NCBI GenBank assembly: GCA_025060455.1
Contig: JANXBY010000066.1
Coordinates: 1-64,000 of the forward strand
DNA: 64,000 bases
Direction: 5' to 3'
Origin: Armatimonadota bacterium
GTDB lineage: Bacteria > Sysuimicrobiota > Sysuimicrobiia > Sysuimicrobiales > Sysuimicrobiaceae
The position numbers and the translations under genes are program-made. Within the stretch, counting starts at the first letter, position 1. Every line of letters begins with the position of its first letter. The notes beneath the pieces were generated by a model, which was not told where the DNA came from, did not search any database, and saw nothing but the letters and a program-made list of their open reading frames with translations. This document shows positions 1-9,074 of the stretch, piece by piece.

Positions 1-1
1 G

Positions 2-568
2 CTGCACTTCTACTTCTGGCCGGACGTGGCGCCGGACGGGTATGCGTGGGCGTTCCCGTGCGGGGATGTGGTGCGTTTCGGGGTGCTGTCGTACCGGGGC
101 CGCACGCGTCTGCGGGCTCAGCTGGACCGGTTCGTGGCCCGATTCGGCCTGCGGCCACAGGGCTACCACGGGGGCTTCCTGGGGGTCGGGCTGGGGTGGA
201 CGGGAAGCGGGCGGCTGTTCGTGGTGGGCGACAGCGCGGGCTGCTGCCTTCCCCTCACGGGGGAAGGGATCCGGTGCGCCCTAAACGCGGGGTGGCTGGT
301 GGGATCCCTGGTTCGCGAGGTGGTGGCAGGGCGGTGTACCCTGGACGAGGCGCACCGACGCTATGACGAGTACGTGAGGAAGCAGCGGCGGGCGGTGGTC
401 TTCCTAGGGGCTGCCACAGGGTGTGCGCGGCGCCTGCGTGGAGCGTTCCTGGAGTTCGTGCTGACCGCCTGGTCGGCGCCCTTGCTGCGCCGCGCATTCC
501 TGCGCCACTACCTGGCTGCCTTCCCCGCGCCTGCGGTTGGTGGGCCGGCGGGACGCGTGGGCTGGTAA
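2..568 (+). CDS. Geranylgeranyl reductase-family FAD-dependent oxidoreductase, C-terminal part (truncated by window start)
   Basis: Frame open from base 2; ...FVVGDSAGCCLPLTGEGIRCALNAGWLVG resembles the GDAAG...TGEGI motif of the GGR/FixC family. Confidence 0.7.
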   Translation: MHFYFWPDVAPDGYAWAFPCGDVVRFGVLSYRGRTRLRAQLDRFVARFGLRPQGYHGGFLGVGLGWTGSGRLFVVGDSAGCCLPLTGEGIRCALNAGWLVGSLVREVVAGRCTLDEAHRRYDEYVRKQRRAVVFLGAATGCARRLRGAFLEFVLTAWSAPLLRRAFLRHYLAAFPAPAVGGPAGRVGW

Positions 569-580
569 ACTACCTGCGGG

Positions 581-667
581 GCCGGAGTGGCGGAACCGGC
601 AGACGCGCCGGACTCAAAATCCGGTGGGCGCAAGCCCGTGTGGGTTCGACTCCCACCTCCGGCACCA
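581..667 (+). tRNA. tRNA-Leu (anticodon CAA), CCA encoded
   Basis: GCCGGAG...CTCCGGC acceptor, CCGGA-CTCAAAA-TCCGG anticodon arm, long variable arm, GGGTTCGACTCCC T-arm, A-CCA end. Confidence 0.95.
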
Positions 668-742
668 GGGCGGATAGCTCAGCGGGAGAGCACGTCCCTT
701 ACAAGGACGGGGTCGCAGGTTCGATTCCTGCTCCGCCCACCA
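668..742 (+). tRNA. tRNA-Val (anticodon UAC), CCA encoded
   Basis: GGGCGGA...TCCGCCC acceptor, GTCC-CTTACAA-GGAC anticodon arm, AGGTTCGATTCCT T-arm. Confidence 0.95.
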
Positions 743-926
743 CAGGGGTGCGGCGCGGTCTTGGTACGGGCTTCGTTTTGGTAGGACCCGCTACTCGCAG
801 CTCGCGGCGTCCCGGAGCGGAGAGGGACTCCGGACTGGTTGAACCGTCGGGAGGATCGCGGGGATGCCGGAAGAAGTAGAGGTAGCGGCGTTGCATCCGG
901 GAGGGTGATTTGCGTCGGAGGGATCC

Positions 927-1412
927 GTGCGGGTGACGCTCCCGTTGGAGGTGCGCTACGCGGAGACCGACCAGATGGGTGTGGCGCACCATGCGGCGTA
1001 CGTGGTGTGGATGGAGGCCGCGCGTGTGGAGTTCCTCAAACGGGTCGGCAGCCCCTACCACGAACTGGAGCGGTCGGGCGTGCGGCTTCCGGTGGTGGAG
1101 CTGAGGGTGACGTACCGGGCGCCGGCGTCCTTCGGGCAGGTGGTGCAGGTGAGCTGCGAGGTGCAGGACGTGCGCAGCCGCGCCGCCACCTTCCGGTATG
1201 CGGTGGAGGCCGAGGGCCGGCGTCTGGCGGAGGGCTACACCCGGCACGTGTGCTGCGATGGGCAGGGCCGGGCAATCCCGCTGCCGGAAGCGCTGCGGAG
1301 GCTGCTGGAAGGAGCGTCGTCCGCAGACCGCTCGGGGCCGCCGGGGCACCAAGGCGAACTTCTCTACAATAGACCTAGCAGGCCTCGAACGACGGGACGA
1401 GGGAGGTGGTAA
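927..1412 (+). CDS. Acyl-CoA thioesterase (4-hydroxybenzoyl-CoA thioesterase / YbgC-like hotdog family)
   Basis: VRYAETDQMGVAHHAAYVVWMEAARVEFLK hotdog motif. Confidence 0.88.
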   Translation: MRVTLPLEVRYAETDQMGVAHHAAYVVWMEAARVEFLKRVGSPYHELERSGVRLPVVELRVTYRAPASFGQVVQVSCEVQDVRSRAATFRYAVEAEGRRLAEGYTRHVCCDGQGRAIPLPEALRRLLEGASSADRSGPPGHQGELLYNRPSRPRTTGRGRW

Positions 1413-1588
1413 CCGTGGCCGTACGGACAGCCGTTCGAGACGCTGCGCTGAACTGCTACCGGGAGCTCGTGCGCATCCAGAAAGAGCTGCAGGGCCTGGG
1501 AGAATACCCCAGCACCAAGGATGTCGTCAAGCAGGTGCAGGCGCTGGTGGAAGCGCTCCAGCGGTTCATGCGGGAGGCGGGAGACTAG
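1406..1588 (+). CDS. Hypothetical 60-aa protein
   Basis: Short ORF overlapping the preceding stop; no family recognised. Confidence 0.45.
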   Translation: MVTVAVRTAVRDAALNCYRELVRIQKELQGLGEYPSTKDVVKQVQALVEALQRFMREAGD

Positions 1589-1644
1589 GCCAGCACGGGT
1601 GCTCCTTCACGGACCCGCCCGAAAGGGCCTCGGCGGCTGACAGC

Positions 1645-3507
1645 TCACCGGCTGCGGCCGTCCGGGGTCCCCTTCGGACAGACGGTGAACGACCATAACT
1701 CCCAGCAGCTGGAGCCGGCAGAGGGGGTCCGAATCTCACCGGCCTCCAGGGAGCCGCGGAAGGCGGCCCACAGCAGCCTCGCGGCCTCGCCCCGCGTGAG
1801 GCTACGCCCTCCCGAGGGCTGGGACGCGGGAAAGCCCAGGGCCCGCAGGAGGGCGCCCGCGGAGGAGGCGGGCAGCGGGTAGCCCAGGGTGCTGTAGGAG
1901 GTCAGGCGGACCGCGTGGATGGTGTCCACCGCGGAGGAGGGCCCCCTGGCCCTGAAGAAGTGCTCGAGGTTTTCCAGCCACTCACGCACGGACATGAGTT
2001 GGCGCAGGTGCATCCCTCCCCGCAGCCAGTAGGAACCGTTGAACAGACCCCGGCGCAGCAGCTCCACCGCGTCCAGGTAGCCAGGGTCCAGTACGTCGCC
2101 CACCGCGACCTTCCTCGGTGCTTCCAGACGCACCCCGGCCAGGCGTAAGGCGCCGCGGAGCTGCTGCAGGGCGGCAGGGTTTTCCACGAAGACGGACGGC
2201 GGCCTGCCCAACGCGCGGGCCACCGCGCACGCGATGCCCGCGGCCTCCCCGAGCGCCATCTGAAGGGGCACCACGCGGGCGGAGAACGCCGCCACGGAGT
2301 CGAAGGACGCTGCCTGGGAGACCACCAGCAGGTTGTCGAGCCGCTCCGGCAGCAGCGCGCGCAACGGCACGCCGTACGGGGCGGGTACACCCGGCAGGTA
2401 CGGGGGCTCCCCAGCGTAGTAGGCCTGCCCGTCGAGAGGGTAACCGCCCACGGCCACCGTGTCGGGGAAGTCGCGTCCGTACAAGACGTCGTCCGCCCGG
2501 AGCCGGTGCCGGCCCACCATGTGGCGGCTTTCCCGGATGTACAGGGCTGGAGCGGTGGCCACCAGCTCCGCGGTGCCGAACAGGTGTGGGGCTGCAAGCC
2601 GCAGGAACCGCACCGCCCGGACTGCCTCTGCCTGGGCCTGTCGGTATGCGGCGGTGGTGCCGTCGGGATCGGTGGCGTCCACTCCGAACACCTGCAGGCC
2701 CTTGACCAGCACGCTGCCGTCGCCCTGCAGGGCCAGCTCCAGGCCCCGGAGGGTGAAGCGGGACGGGTCGCTGGGCACGTACCGGCTCACCAGGCTGTTG
2801 AACCCCCAAACCAGCCCCGGCCGTCGGCCGTTGCCCTCCGGGCAGGGGCGGCTCGGGCAGGCGGCCGCGGACACCTCGGTCCACGAAACCCCGCGCAGCC
2901 GGAACACCAACCCCGCGGCCATGGACCGGCGGTCCAGGCCGGTGTCCTCCCGGCCTGTGGTGAAGCCCACGCCTGCCGCGGCCGCCAACTGGGCCAGGTC
3001 GGTGGCGTCCACGAACGCCTGCGCGGACACCACCACCGGGCCCTCAGGGGTCGCAAAGCTAACCGACGCCAGCCTGTCGCGGAAGACCTCGACGCCATCT
3101 GCTCGCCAGCCCAGTCTCAGCTGCACCCCCGCCGCGTGCAAGAGGTCGCGCAGGACCCGCTCCGCCCGCCGGACGTCCACCCCGTCGTAGGAACCCAGCC
3201 GGCGGACGAACTCCTGTGTGAGTCCCCCATACAGCAGCGCGCCGGAGGAGTCCCACGACAGGTCCAGGGTGTTCAGCCAGCTTTGAGCGAAGGCCCCGCC
3301 CACGAACGGGGTCGGCTCGGCCAGGAACACCCGGAGGCCGCGGAACGCAGCCGCCGCGGCCGCGGTGACGCCCTGCGGGGTGGCGCCGTACACCACCAAG
3401 TCGGCGGAGACGGACCTGGCCGGCGGCTGCGCGGAGGCCGGCCCCGCGGCGGTCAGCAGCAGCGTTACCAGCCAGGCCCACCTGCTCCGCGTCCGAAGAG
3501 ACCTCAC
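1645..3507 (-). CDS. Exported FAD-dependent oxidoreductase (FAD_oxidored / xanthan-lyase-like)
   Basis: GTG start at 3507 gives signal peptide VRSLRTRSRWAWLVTLLLTAAGPASAQ followed by ADLVVYGATPQGVTAAAAAAFRGLRVFLAEP Rossmann motif. Confidence 0.8.
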   Translation of the reverse strand: MRSLRTRSRWAWLVTLLLTAAGPASAQPPARSVSADLVVYGATPQGVTAAAAAAFRGLRVFLAEPTPFVGGAFAQSWLNTLDLSWDSSGALLYGGLTQEFVRRLGSYDGVDVRRAERVLRDLLHAAGVQLRLGWRADGVEVFRDRLASVSFATPEGPVVVSAQAFVDATDLAQLAAAAGVGFTTGREDTGLDRRSMAAGLVFRLRGVSWTEVSAAACPSRPCPEGNGRRPGLVWGFNSLVSRYVPSDPSRFTLRGLELALQGDGSVLVKGLQVFGVDATDPDGTTAAYRQAQAEAVRAVRFLRLAAPHLFGTAELVATAPALYIRESRHMVGRHRLRADDVLYGRDFPDTVAVGGYPLDGQAYYAGEPPYLPGVPAPYGVPLRALLPERLDNLLVVSQAASFDSVAAFSARVVPLQMALGEAAGIACAVARALGRPPSVFVENPAALQQLRGALRLAGVRLEAPRKVAVGDVLDPGYLDAVELLRRGLFNGSYWLRGGMHLRQLMSVREWLENLEHFFRARGPSSAVDTIHAVRLTSYSTLGYPLPASSAGALLRALGFPASQPSGGRSLTRGEAARLLWAAFRGSLEAGEIRTPSAGSSCWELWSFTVCPKGTPDGRSR

Positions 3508-3574
3508 ACACCCTCCCCGCGACGTACGTGGTGCATCAGATACGCAGTCGGCAGGCGTGGTTCCTGCCGGGTCC

Positions 3575-3605
3575 TTGACCGCCCGTCGGTGGTCGTGCGT
3601 ACAAT
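3575..3605 (+). promoter_or_regulatory. Candidate sigma70-type promoter for the T-box/ileS transcript
   Basis: TTGACC-N19-TACAAT directly upstream of the T-box leader. Confidence 0.5.
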
Positions 3606-3611
3606 CCCCAC

Positions 3612-3880
3612 ACGAGGCGACGACGGGGACACGTCGCGCCGCAGGCAGGCCCTCAAGCGAGCCGCGTCGGTGCGAGGCGGCGGGACAGGCGGCGGCGACA
3701 TCCCCCCGGAGCTTCCCGGCGAAACGAGCTCGGAGTAGCCGAGGACGGAGCCTCCACCGTGATCCGGAGGGCGGAATCGGAGGCGCACCTGCCTCCCGTT
3801 CCGGCAGAGGGCAGGCGTTTGCCTGAAGCGGGGTGGTACCGCGGGCCGAGGCCCGTCCCGGAGGGGACGGGCCTCGGCTT
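3612..3880 (+). promoter_or_regulatory. T-box leader of ileS
   Basis: Contains GGGTGGTACCGCGG (T-box core TGGNACCGCG) at about 3833-3845, followed by a 14-bp competing hairpin, directly upstream of an isoleucyl-tRNA synthetase. Confidence 0.85.
3846..3880 (+). terminator. T-box terminator/anti-antiterminator hairpin
   Basis: CCGAGGCCCGTCCC-GGAG-GGGACGGGCCTCGG perfect 14-bp stem followed by only CTT. Confidence 0.75.
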
Positions 3881-3895
3881 GTCCAGGAGGGCTGT

Positions 3896-6800
3896 ATGGG
3901 ATTTTCGCCGGCTTCGCCCCGGGTGAACTTCCCGGAGCTGGAGGAGCGCATCCTCGGCTTTTGGGCGGAGCAAGATGTGTTCCGCAAGACGCTGCAGGCC
4001 CGGGAAGGCCGCCCTCAGTTCACCTTCTACGAGGGACCGCCCACCGCCAACGGCCTGCCGGGGGTTCACCACGTTCTGGCCCGCGCCTACAAGGACGCCA
4101 TCCCCCGCTATCGCACCATGCGCGGGTACTTCGTTCCCCGCAAGGCCGGCTGGGACACCCACGGGCTGCCCGTGGAGATCGAGGTGGAGAAGGAGCTGGG
4201 CCTGAACAGCAAGCGGGAGATCGAGGCGTACGGAGTGGCGGAGTTCAACCGCCGCTGCAAGGAGTCGGTGTTCCGTTACGAGCGGGAGTGGGTGCGGCTC
4301 AGCGAGCGCATCGGGTTCTGGCTGGATTACGACCGGCCCTACGTCACGTACTCAGACGAGTACATCGAGTCGGTGTGGTGGATCCTCCGGCAGCTGTGGG
4401 ACCGGGGGCTGCTGTACCAGGGGTACAAGGTGGTGCCCTACTGTCCCCGCTGCGGCACGCCCCTGAGCAGCCACGAGGTGGCGCTGGGCTACCAGGAGAC
4501 CGAGGACCCCTCGGTGTACGTGCGCATGCGGCTGCGGGGACAGCCCGACACCTCCCTCCTGGTGTGGACCACCACCCCGTGGACGCTGCCCGCCAACGTG
4601 GCGTGCGCGGTGCACCCGCAGGTCACCTATGTGAAGGCCCGCCAGGGGGGAGAGGTGCTGGTGGTGGCCCGGGACCTGGCGGAGAGGGTGCTGCAGGGTC
4701 CCTACCAGGTGGAGGAGGAAGTCCGGGGGCAGGCCCTGGTGGGGCTGTCCTACGAGCCCCTGTTCCGCTTCTACCCCGAGGACGACCGGTTGTGGCGGGT
4801 GTGGGCCGCGGACTTTGTGACCACCGAGGAGGGCACCGGGGTGGTGCACATCGCGCCCGCGTACGGCGAGGAGGACATGGAGCTGGCGCGCCGCCACGGG
4901 TTGCCCGTGTTCCACCCCGTGGGACCCGACGGCCGGTACACCGCGGAGGTGCCGCCGTGGGCGGGGCGGTTCGTCAAGGAGGCGGACCCGGAGATCGTGG
5001 AGGACCTCCAGGGCCGGGGCCTCCTGTACCGGTCGGGCACGTACCGCCACACTTACCCCTTCTGCTGGCGGTGCGACAGCCCGTTGCTGTACTACGCCCG
5101 CACCAGCTGGCACGTGGCGGTCACCCGGTGTAAGGAGCAGCTGCTGCGGGCCAACGAGGAGATCCGGTGGGTTCCGGAGCACATCCAGCACGGCCGGTTC
5201 GGCAACTGGCTGGAGAACGTGGTGGACTGGGCCCTGTCCCGGGAGCGGTACTGGGGCACGCCGTTGCCCGTGTGGGTGTGCGAGGGGTGCGGGGCGCAGC
5301 ACTGCGTGGGCAGCCTGGCGGAGCTGCGGGAGATGGCCACGCACCTGCCCGATCCACTGGAGCTGCACCGGCCGTACGTGGACCAGGTGCTCCTGCGGTG
5401 CGCGCGGTGCGGGGGGACCATGCGCCGGGTCCCCGACCTCATCGACGTGTGGTTCGACTCCGGGGCCATGCCCGTGGCGCAGTGGCACTACCCCTTCGAG
5501 AACCGGGAGTGGTTCGAGCGGTCGTTCCCCGCGGACTACATCTGCGAGGGAATCGACCAGACCCGCGGGTGGTTCTACAGCCTTCACGCCATCTCCGTGC
5601 TCCTATTCGGCCGGCCCGCGTACCGGAACTGCGTGTGCCTGGAGCTGGTGCTGGACGAACGCGGGGAGAAGATGAGCAAAAGCCGCGGCAACGTCCTGGA
5701 CCCGTGGGCCCTCATCCACCGGTTCGGGGCGGACGCCCTGCGGTGGTTTTTCTTCTCCGTGAGCCCTCCGGGGATTCCCAAGCGGCTGGGGCCTGCGGCG
5801 GTGGAGGAGGTGGTGCGGCGCTTCTTCCTGACGCTGTGGAACACCTACGTGTTCTTCACCACGTACGCCAGCCTCGACGGATTCGACCCCCTGCGCTGGC
5901 CGGCGCCGCCCGTGCGGGAGCGGCCGGCCCTGGACCGGTGGCTGCGCTCGCGGTTGGCCGCGGTGGTGGCCGACGTCACGGACCACATGGAGAACTACAA
6001 CCCCACGGACGCGGCCCGGGCGGTGGAGGCCTTCGTGGAGGACCTGTCCACGTGGTACGTGCGCCGCGGACGCCGCCGGTACTGGAAGGCCAAAGATCCT
6101 CACGACCAGCGCAGCGCCTACCACACTCTGTACGAGGCGCTGGTGACCACCGCCAAGCTGATGGCTCCCCTGGCGCCGTTCCTGTCGGAGGAGCTGTACC
6201 AGGGCCTGGTGCGGGCGGTGGACCCGACGGCGCCCGTGAGCGTGCACCTGACGGACTGGCCGGAGGCTCGGGAGGAGGACCGGGACCCGGAGCTGGAACG
6301 GGCCATGGAGGAGGCGCGGTGGGTGGTGAGCCTGGGCCGCGCCGCGCGCTCCCGGGCACGCATCCGGGTGCGCCAGCCCCTGCCGGCGGCGGTGGTGGTG
6401 GCGCCCCGGTCCGCTCTGGAGCAATACCCGGAGCTGGTGGCGCACGTCTGCGACGAGCTGAACTGCAAGCGGGTGGACCTCGCGAGCCACGAGAGCGGGT
6501 TCGTGGACTACGAGGTCAGGCCGCGGTTTGACGTCCTGGGGCCGCGATACGGCGCCCGCGTGCAGGTCCTGGCGGCGGCTCTACAGGGGATGAGCCCGGA
6601 GCAGGCGCGGCAGGCGGCCGCGGAGGGGCGGGTGGTGTTGGAAGTCGACGGCGAGCGGGTGGAGTTGGGATCGCAGGAGCTGGAGGTGAGGGTGCGGGAG
6701 CGGGAAGGGTTCGTGGCGGAGGGGGGGCGCGGGTTCGTGGTGGTGCTGGACACGCAGCTCACCCCCGAGCTCCAGCGGGAGGGCCTGGTGCGGGAGTTGG

Positions 6801-7033
6801 TGCACCACGTGCAGCAGCTCCGCCGGGAGGCAGAGCTGCGGGTGGACCAGCGGGTGGTGCTGGGGGTGGAAGGGCCGCCGGAGGTGCTGGAGGCGGTGGA
6901 GGAGCACCGGGGGACCGTAGCGGAGGAAGTGCTGGCGATGGGGGTGCAAGTGGGAGCGAGCGTGGAGGGCTTCCGAAAGCAGGTGTCGGTGGTGGGCCAT
7001 CCGGTGACCCTGACCCTCCAGCCTGTGGCGTGA
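3896..7033 (+). CDS. ileS: Isoleucyl-tRNA synthetase
   Basis: PTANGLPGVHHVLARAYKD (HIGH-like), KMSKSRGN, AGWDTHGLPVE, CEGIDQTRGWFYSLH; preceded by AGGAGG. Confidence 0.97.
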   Translation: MGFSPASPRVNFPELEERILGFWAEQDVFRKTLQAREGRPQFTFYEGPPTANGLPGVHHVLARAYKDAIPRYRTMRGYFVPRKAGWDTHGLPVEIEVEKELGLNSKREIEAYGVAEFNRRCKESVFRYEREWVRLSERIGFWLDYDRPYVTYSDEYIESVWWILRQLWDRGLLYQGYKVVPYCPRCGTPLSSHEVALGYQETEDPSVYVRMRLRGQPDTSLLVWTTTPWTLPANVACAVHPQVTYVKARQGGEVLVVARDLAERVLQGPYQVEEEVRGQALVGLSYEPLFRFYPEDDRLWRVWAADFVTTEEGTGVVHIAPAYGEEDMELARRHGLPVFHPVGPDGRYTAEVPPWAGRFVKEADPEIVEDLQGRGLLYRSGTYRHTYPFCWRCDSPLLYYARTSWHVAVTRCKEQLLRANEEIRWVPEHIQHGRFGNWLENVVDWALSRERYWGTPLPVWVCEGCGAQHCVGSLAELREMATHLPDPLELHRPYVDQVLLRCARCGGTMRRVPDLIDVWFDSGAMPVAQWHYPFENREWFERSFPADYICEGIDQTRGWFYSLHAISVLLFGRPAYRNCVCLELVLDERGEKMSKSRGNVLDPWALIHRFGADALRWFFFSVSPPGIPKRLGPAAVEEVVRRFFLTLWNTYVFFTTYASLDGFDPLRWPAPPVRERPALDRWLRSRLAAVVADVTDHMENYNPTDAARAVEAFVEDLSTWYVRRGRRRYWKAKDPHDQRSAYHTLYEALVTTAKLMAPLAPFLSEELYQGLVRAVDPTAPVSVHLTDWPEAREEDRDPELERAMEEARWVVSLGRAARSRARIRVRQPLPAAVVVAPRSALEQYPELVAHVCDELNCKRVDLASHESGFVDYEVRPRFDVLGPRYGARVQVLAAALQGMSPEQARQAAAEGRVVLEVDGERVELGSQELEVRVREREGFVAEGGRGFVVVLDTQLTPELQREGLVRELVHHVQQLRREAELRVDQRVVLGVEGPPEVLEAVEEHRGTVAEEVLAMGVQVGASVEGFRKQVSVVGHPVTLTLQPVA

Positions 7034-7065
7034 GCAACCCGCCCCTGGGGTGGGTTGCGGCTTTG
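7034..7065 (+). terminator. Putative intrinsic terminator after ileS
   Basis: GCAACCCGCCCCTGGGGTGGGTTGC hairpin followed by GGCTTT. Confidence 0.55.
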
Positions 7066-7133
7066 TGCTAAGATGAAACGCCAGGGCCGGCGGGCGCGCG
7101 CCTGTTGCGTCCCAACATCCGTCGGAGGGGCTG

Positions 7134-7862
7134 ATGGCGCGGACGGTGGGTGTCCTCGGCGGCATGGGGCCGAGGGCGACGGTGGACTTCCTGCAGAAGC
7201 TGGTGGAGCTGACGCCCGCGGAGCGGGACCAGGATCACCTCCGGGTGGTGGTGGACAGCAATCCCAAGATCCCCGACCGGTCGCGTTGCATCCTCGAGGG
7301 CGGGGAGGACCCGACCCCGGCGCTGGTGGCCACCGCGCAGAACCTGGAGCGGGCAGGTGCTGACTTCTTGGTGATCCCATGCAACACCGCCCACCACTTC
7401 CTCGACAGCATCCGCCGGGCAGTAAAGATCCCGGTGCTGGACATCACCGAGGCGGTGGCGCGCAGCGCCGAGGGTCTTTCGGTGGTCGGGTTGCTGGCCA
7501 CCCACGCCACGGTGGTGGCCGGGCTGTACCAGAGGGCCCTGGGAAGCCGGGGCTGCCGGGTGCTGGTGCCCACCCCGCAGCGGCAGGACCTGGTGGACCG
7601 TGCCATCCGGGCGGTAAAGGCGGGCCAGCTGGGAAGCCAGGTGCGGGCGTGGGTGCGGGAGGCCGGGCTGGAGCTGGTGGCCTCCGGAGCACAGGCGCTG
7701 GTGCTGGGCTGCACCGAGATCCCCCTGGTGGTGGACGCACGGGATTGGACGGTGCCGGTCCTGGACTCCACGGCCCTTCTGGCACAGGCGGCGGTGGAGG
7801 AGGCGCTGCGGGACGAGCGCGGGGCGGCAATGGCCGCGGTGGCGGCGGCGTTCGGCGACTGA
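7134..7862 (+). CDS. Aspartate/glutamate racemase family protein
   Basis: VGVLGGMGPRATVDFLQKLV, IPCNTAHHF, LGCTEIPL with both catalytic Cys contexts. Confidence 0.9.
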   Translation: MARTVGVLGGMGPRATVDFLQKLVELTPAERDQDHLRVVVDSNPKIPDRSRCILEGGEDPTPALVATAQNLERAGADFLVIPCNTAHHFLDSIRRAVKIPVLDITEAVARSAEGLSVVGLLATHATVVAGLYQRALGSRGCRVLVPTPQRQDLVDRAIRAVKAGQLGSQVRAWVREAGLELVASGAQALVLGCTEIPLVVDARDWTVPVLDSTALLAQAAVEEALRDERGAAMAAVAAAFGD

Positions 7863-7905
7863 AGAAACGAGATCGGGGCGGAGGCCCGGAGCAGCGGGGG
7901 CGAGG

Positions 7906-8610
7906 ATGGCGAAGAAGAAGGAGTCTGGGGCGAAGCGCGCGGCGAAGAAGGCGCAGAAGGCTACGGCCAAGCCCGCGCGGAAGCGCGCAGCTGCGCAGCA
8001 GCCTGCGCGCAAGCAGAGGACTGCGGCGCAGCCGGCCAAGCAGCTAGCCAGCGAGCGGGTGACAGCGCAGACTTCCTTGAGCCGGCCCTCCGCCGGTACC
8101 CCTGCGGGCTCGGTCCTTCTCAAGCCCCCGCGGGTGGACTTACCCTCTCCCACCCCACCCCGGCCGGCGGCCAGGCCCAGCGCGGTGGCCGCGGCGGCCG
8201 CCGGGCAGGTCCAGCCGGTGACCCAGGCCGACTACCCCGAGTTCCGCCGGCTGCTGCTGGCGGAACGTGACCGGCTGCTGCAGGAGCTGGCGGCGTTGGG
8301 CGAGCGGCTGCAGCAGGTGGAGGAAATCGGGCTGGTGGAGGCCGCCAACGAGGACGACTACGGCGACGTGGCCAGCGAGGCGTTCGAGCGGGAGAAGGGG
8401 TTTGCCCTGGAGACGTCGGTGCAGGGGATGCTCCGCATGGTGGAGGATGCCCTACGGAAGCTAGACGCAGGGACCTACGGCACGTGCGAGCGCTGCGGGG
8501 GGGCCATCGACGTGGAGCGGCTGCGGGCGCTGCCGTTCGCGAGCCTATGCATCCGGTGCAAGGCCGAGCAGGAGCAGCAGAGCAACTCCGGCAACGGCTG
8601 GTCCAGCTGA
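7906..8610 (+). CDS. TraR/DksA C4 zinc-finger protein with Lys/Ala/Pro-rich histone-H1-like N-terminal tail
   Basis: C-terminal CERCGG...CIRCKAEQE; N-terminal AKKKESGAKRAAKKAQKATAKPARKRAAAQQPARKQ. Confidence 0.85.
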   Translation: MAKKKESGAKRAAKKAQKATAKPARKRAAAQQPARKQRTAAQPAKQLASERVTAQTSLSRPSAGTPAGSVLLKPPRVDLPSPTPPRPAARPSAVAAAAAGQVQPVTQADYPEFRRLLLAERDRLLQELAALGERLQQVEEIGLVEAANEDDYGDVASEAFEREKGFALETSVQGMLRMVEDALRKLDAGTYGTCERCGGAIDVERLRALPFASLCIRCKAEQEQQSNSGNGWSS

Positions 8611-8630
8611 CCTCTAGCAGCCGGGAGGGT

Positions 8631-9074
8631 GTGCGGCGGGACCTGGTGGTCGCTGCCGTCTTGGTCCTGCTGGCAGACCAGGCGACCAAAGCCTGGGTTC
8701 TCGCCCGTATGGAGTTTGGGGCGTCGTTGCCGCTTGTGCCTCCGCTCGTGCGGATCACCCTGTGGCGCAACACCGGCATCGCCTTCGGGCTGCTGAGCGG
8801 GGCCAACGAGCTGGTGGCGCTGGCGGCCGTGGCGGCCGCGGTGTGGCTGGTCCTGTACCACCGGGACCGCTGGCAGCTTCGGGTGGTCCGGGTGGGCACG
8901 GGGATGGTGTTGGGCGGGGCTGTGGGGAACCTAGTGGACCGGGTCCGCTTCGGGTACGTGGTGGACTTCCTGGAGCTGCCGTACTGGCCCATTTTCAACG
9001 TGGCAGACGCCTGCATCGTCACGGGAGGAGTGCTCCTAATCCTGAGCAGCCTGCGGTCCGGCCGGCGCCCCTGA
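8631..9074 (+). CDS. lspA: Signal peptidase II
   Basis: DQATKAWV, NTGIAFG, GNLVDRVRFGYVVDF, FNVADACI motifs. Confidence 0.93.
   Translation: MRRDLVVAAVLVLLADQATKAWVLARMEFGASLPLVPPLVRITLWRNTGIAFGLLSGANELVALAAVAAAVWLVLYHRDRWQLRVVRVGTGMVLGGAVGNLVDRVRFGYVVDFLELPYWPIFNVADACIVTGGVLLILSSLRSGRRP

Noticed and set aside
421-879. ORF spanning tRNA-Leu and tRNA-Val
   Set aside because: Runs through two confident tRNA genes
699-1352. 217-aa minus-strand ORF ending ...GGAGIEPATPSL
   Set aside because: Antisense to tRNA-Val and the thioesterase; the GGAGIEPATPSL ending is a known antisense-tRNA artefact
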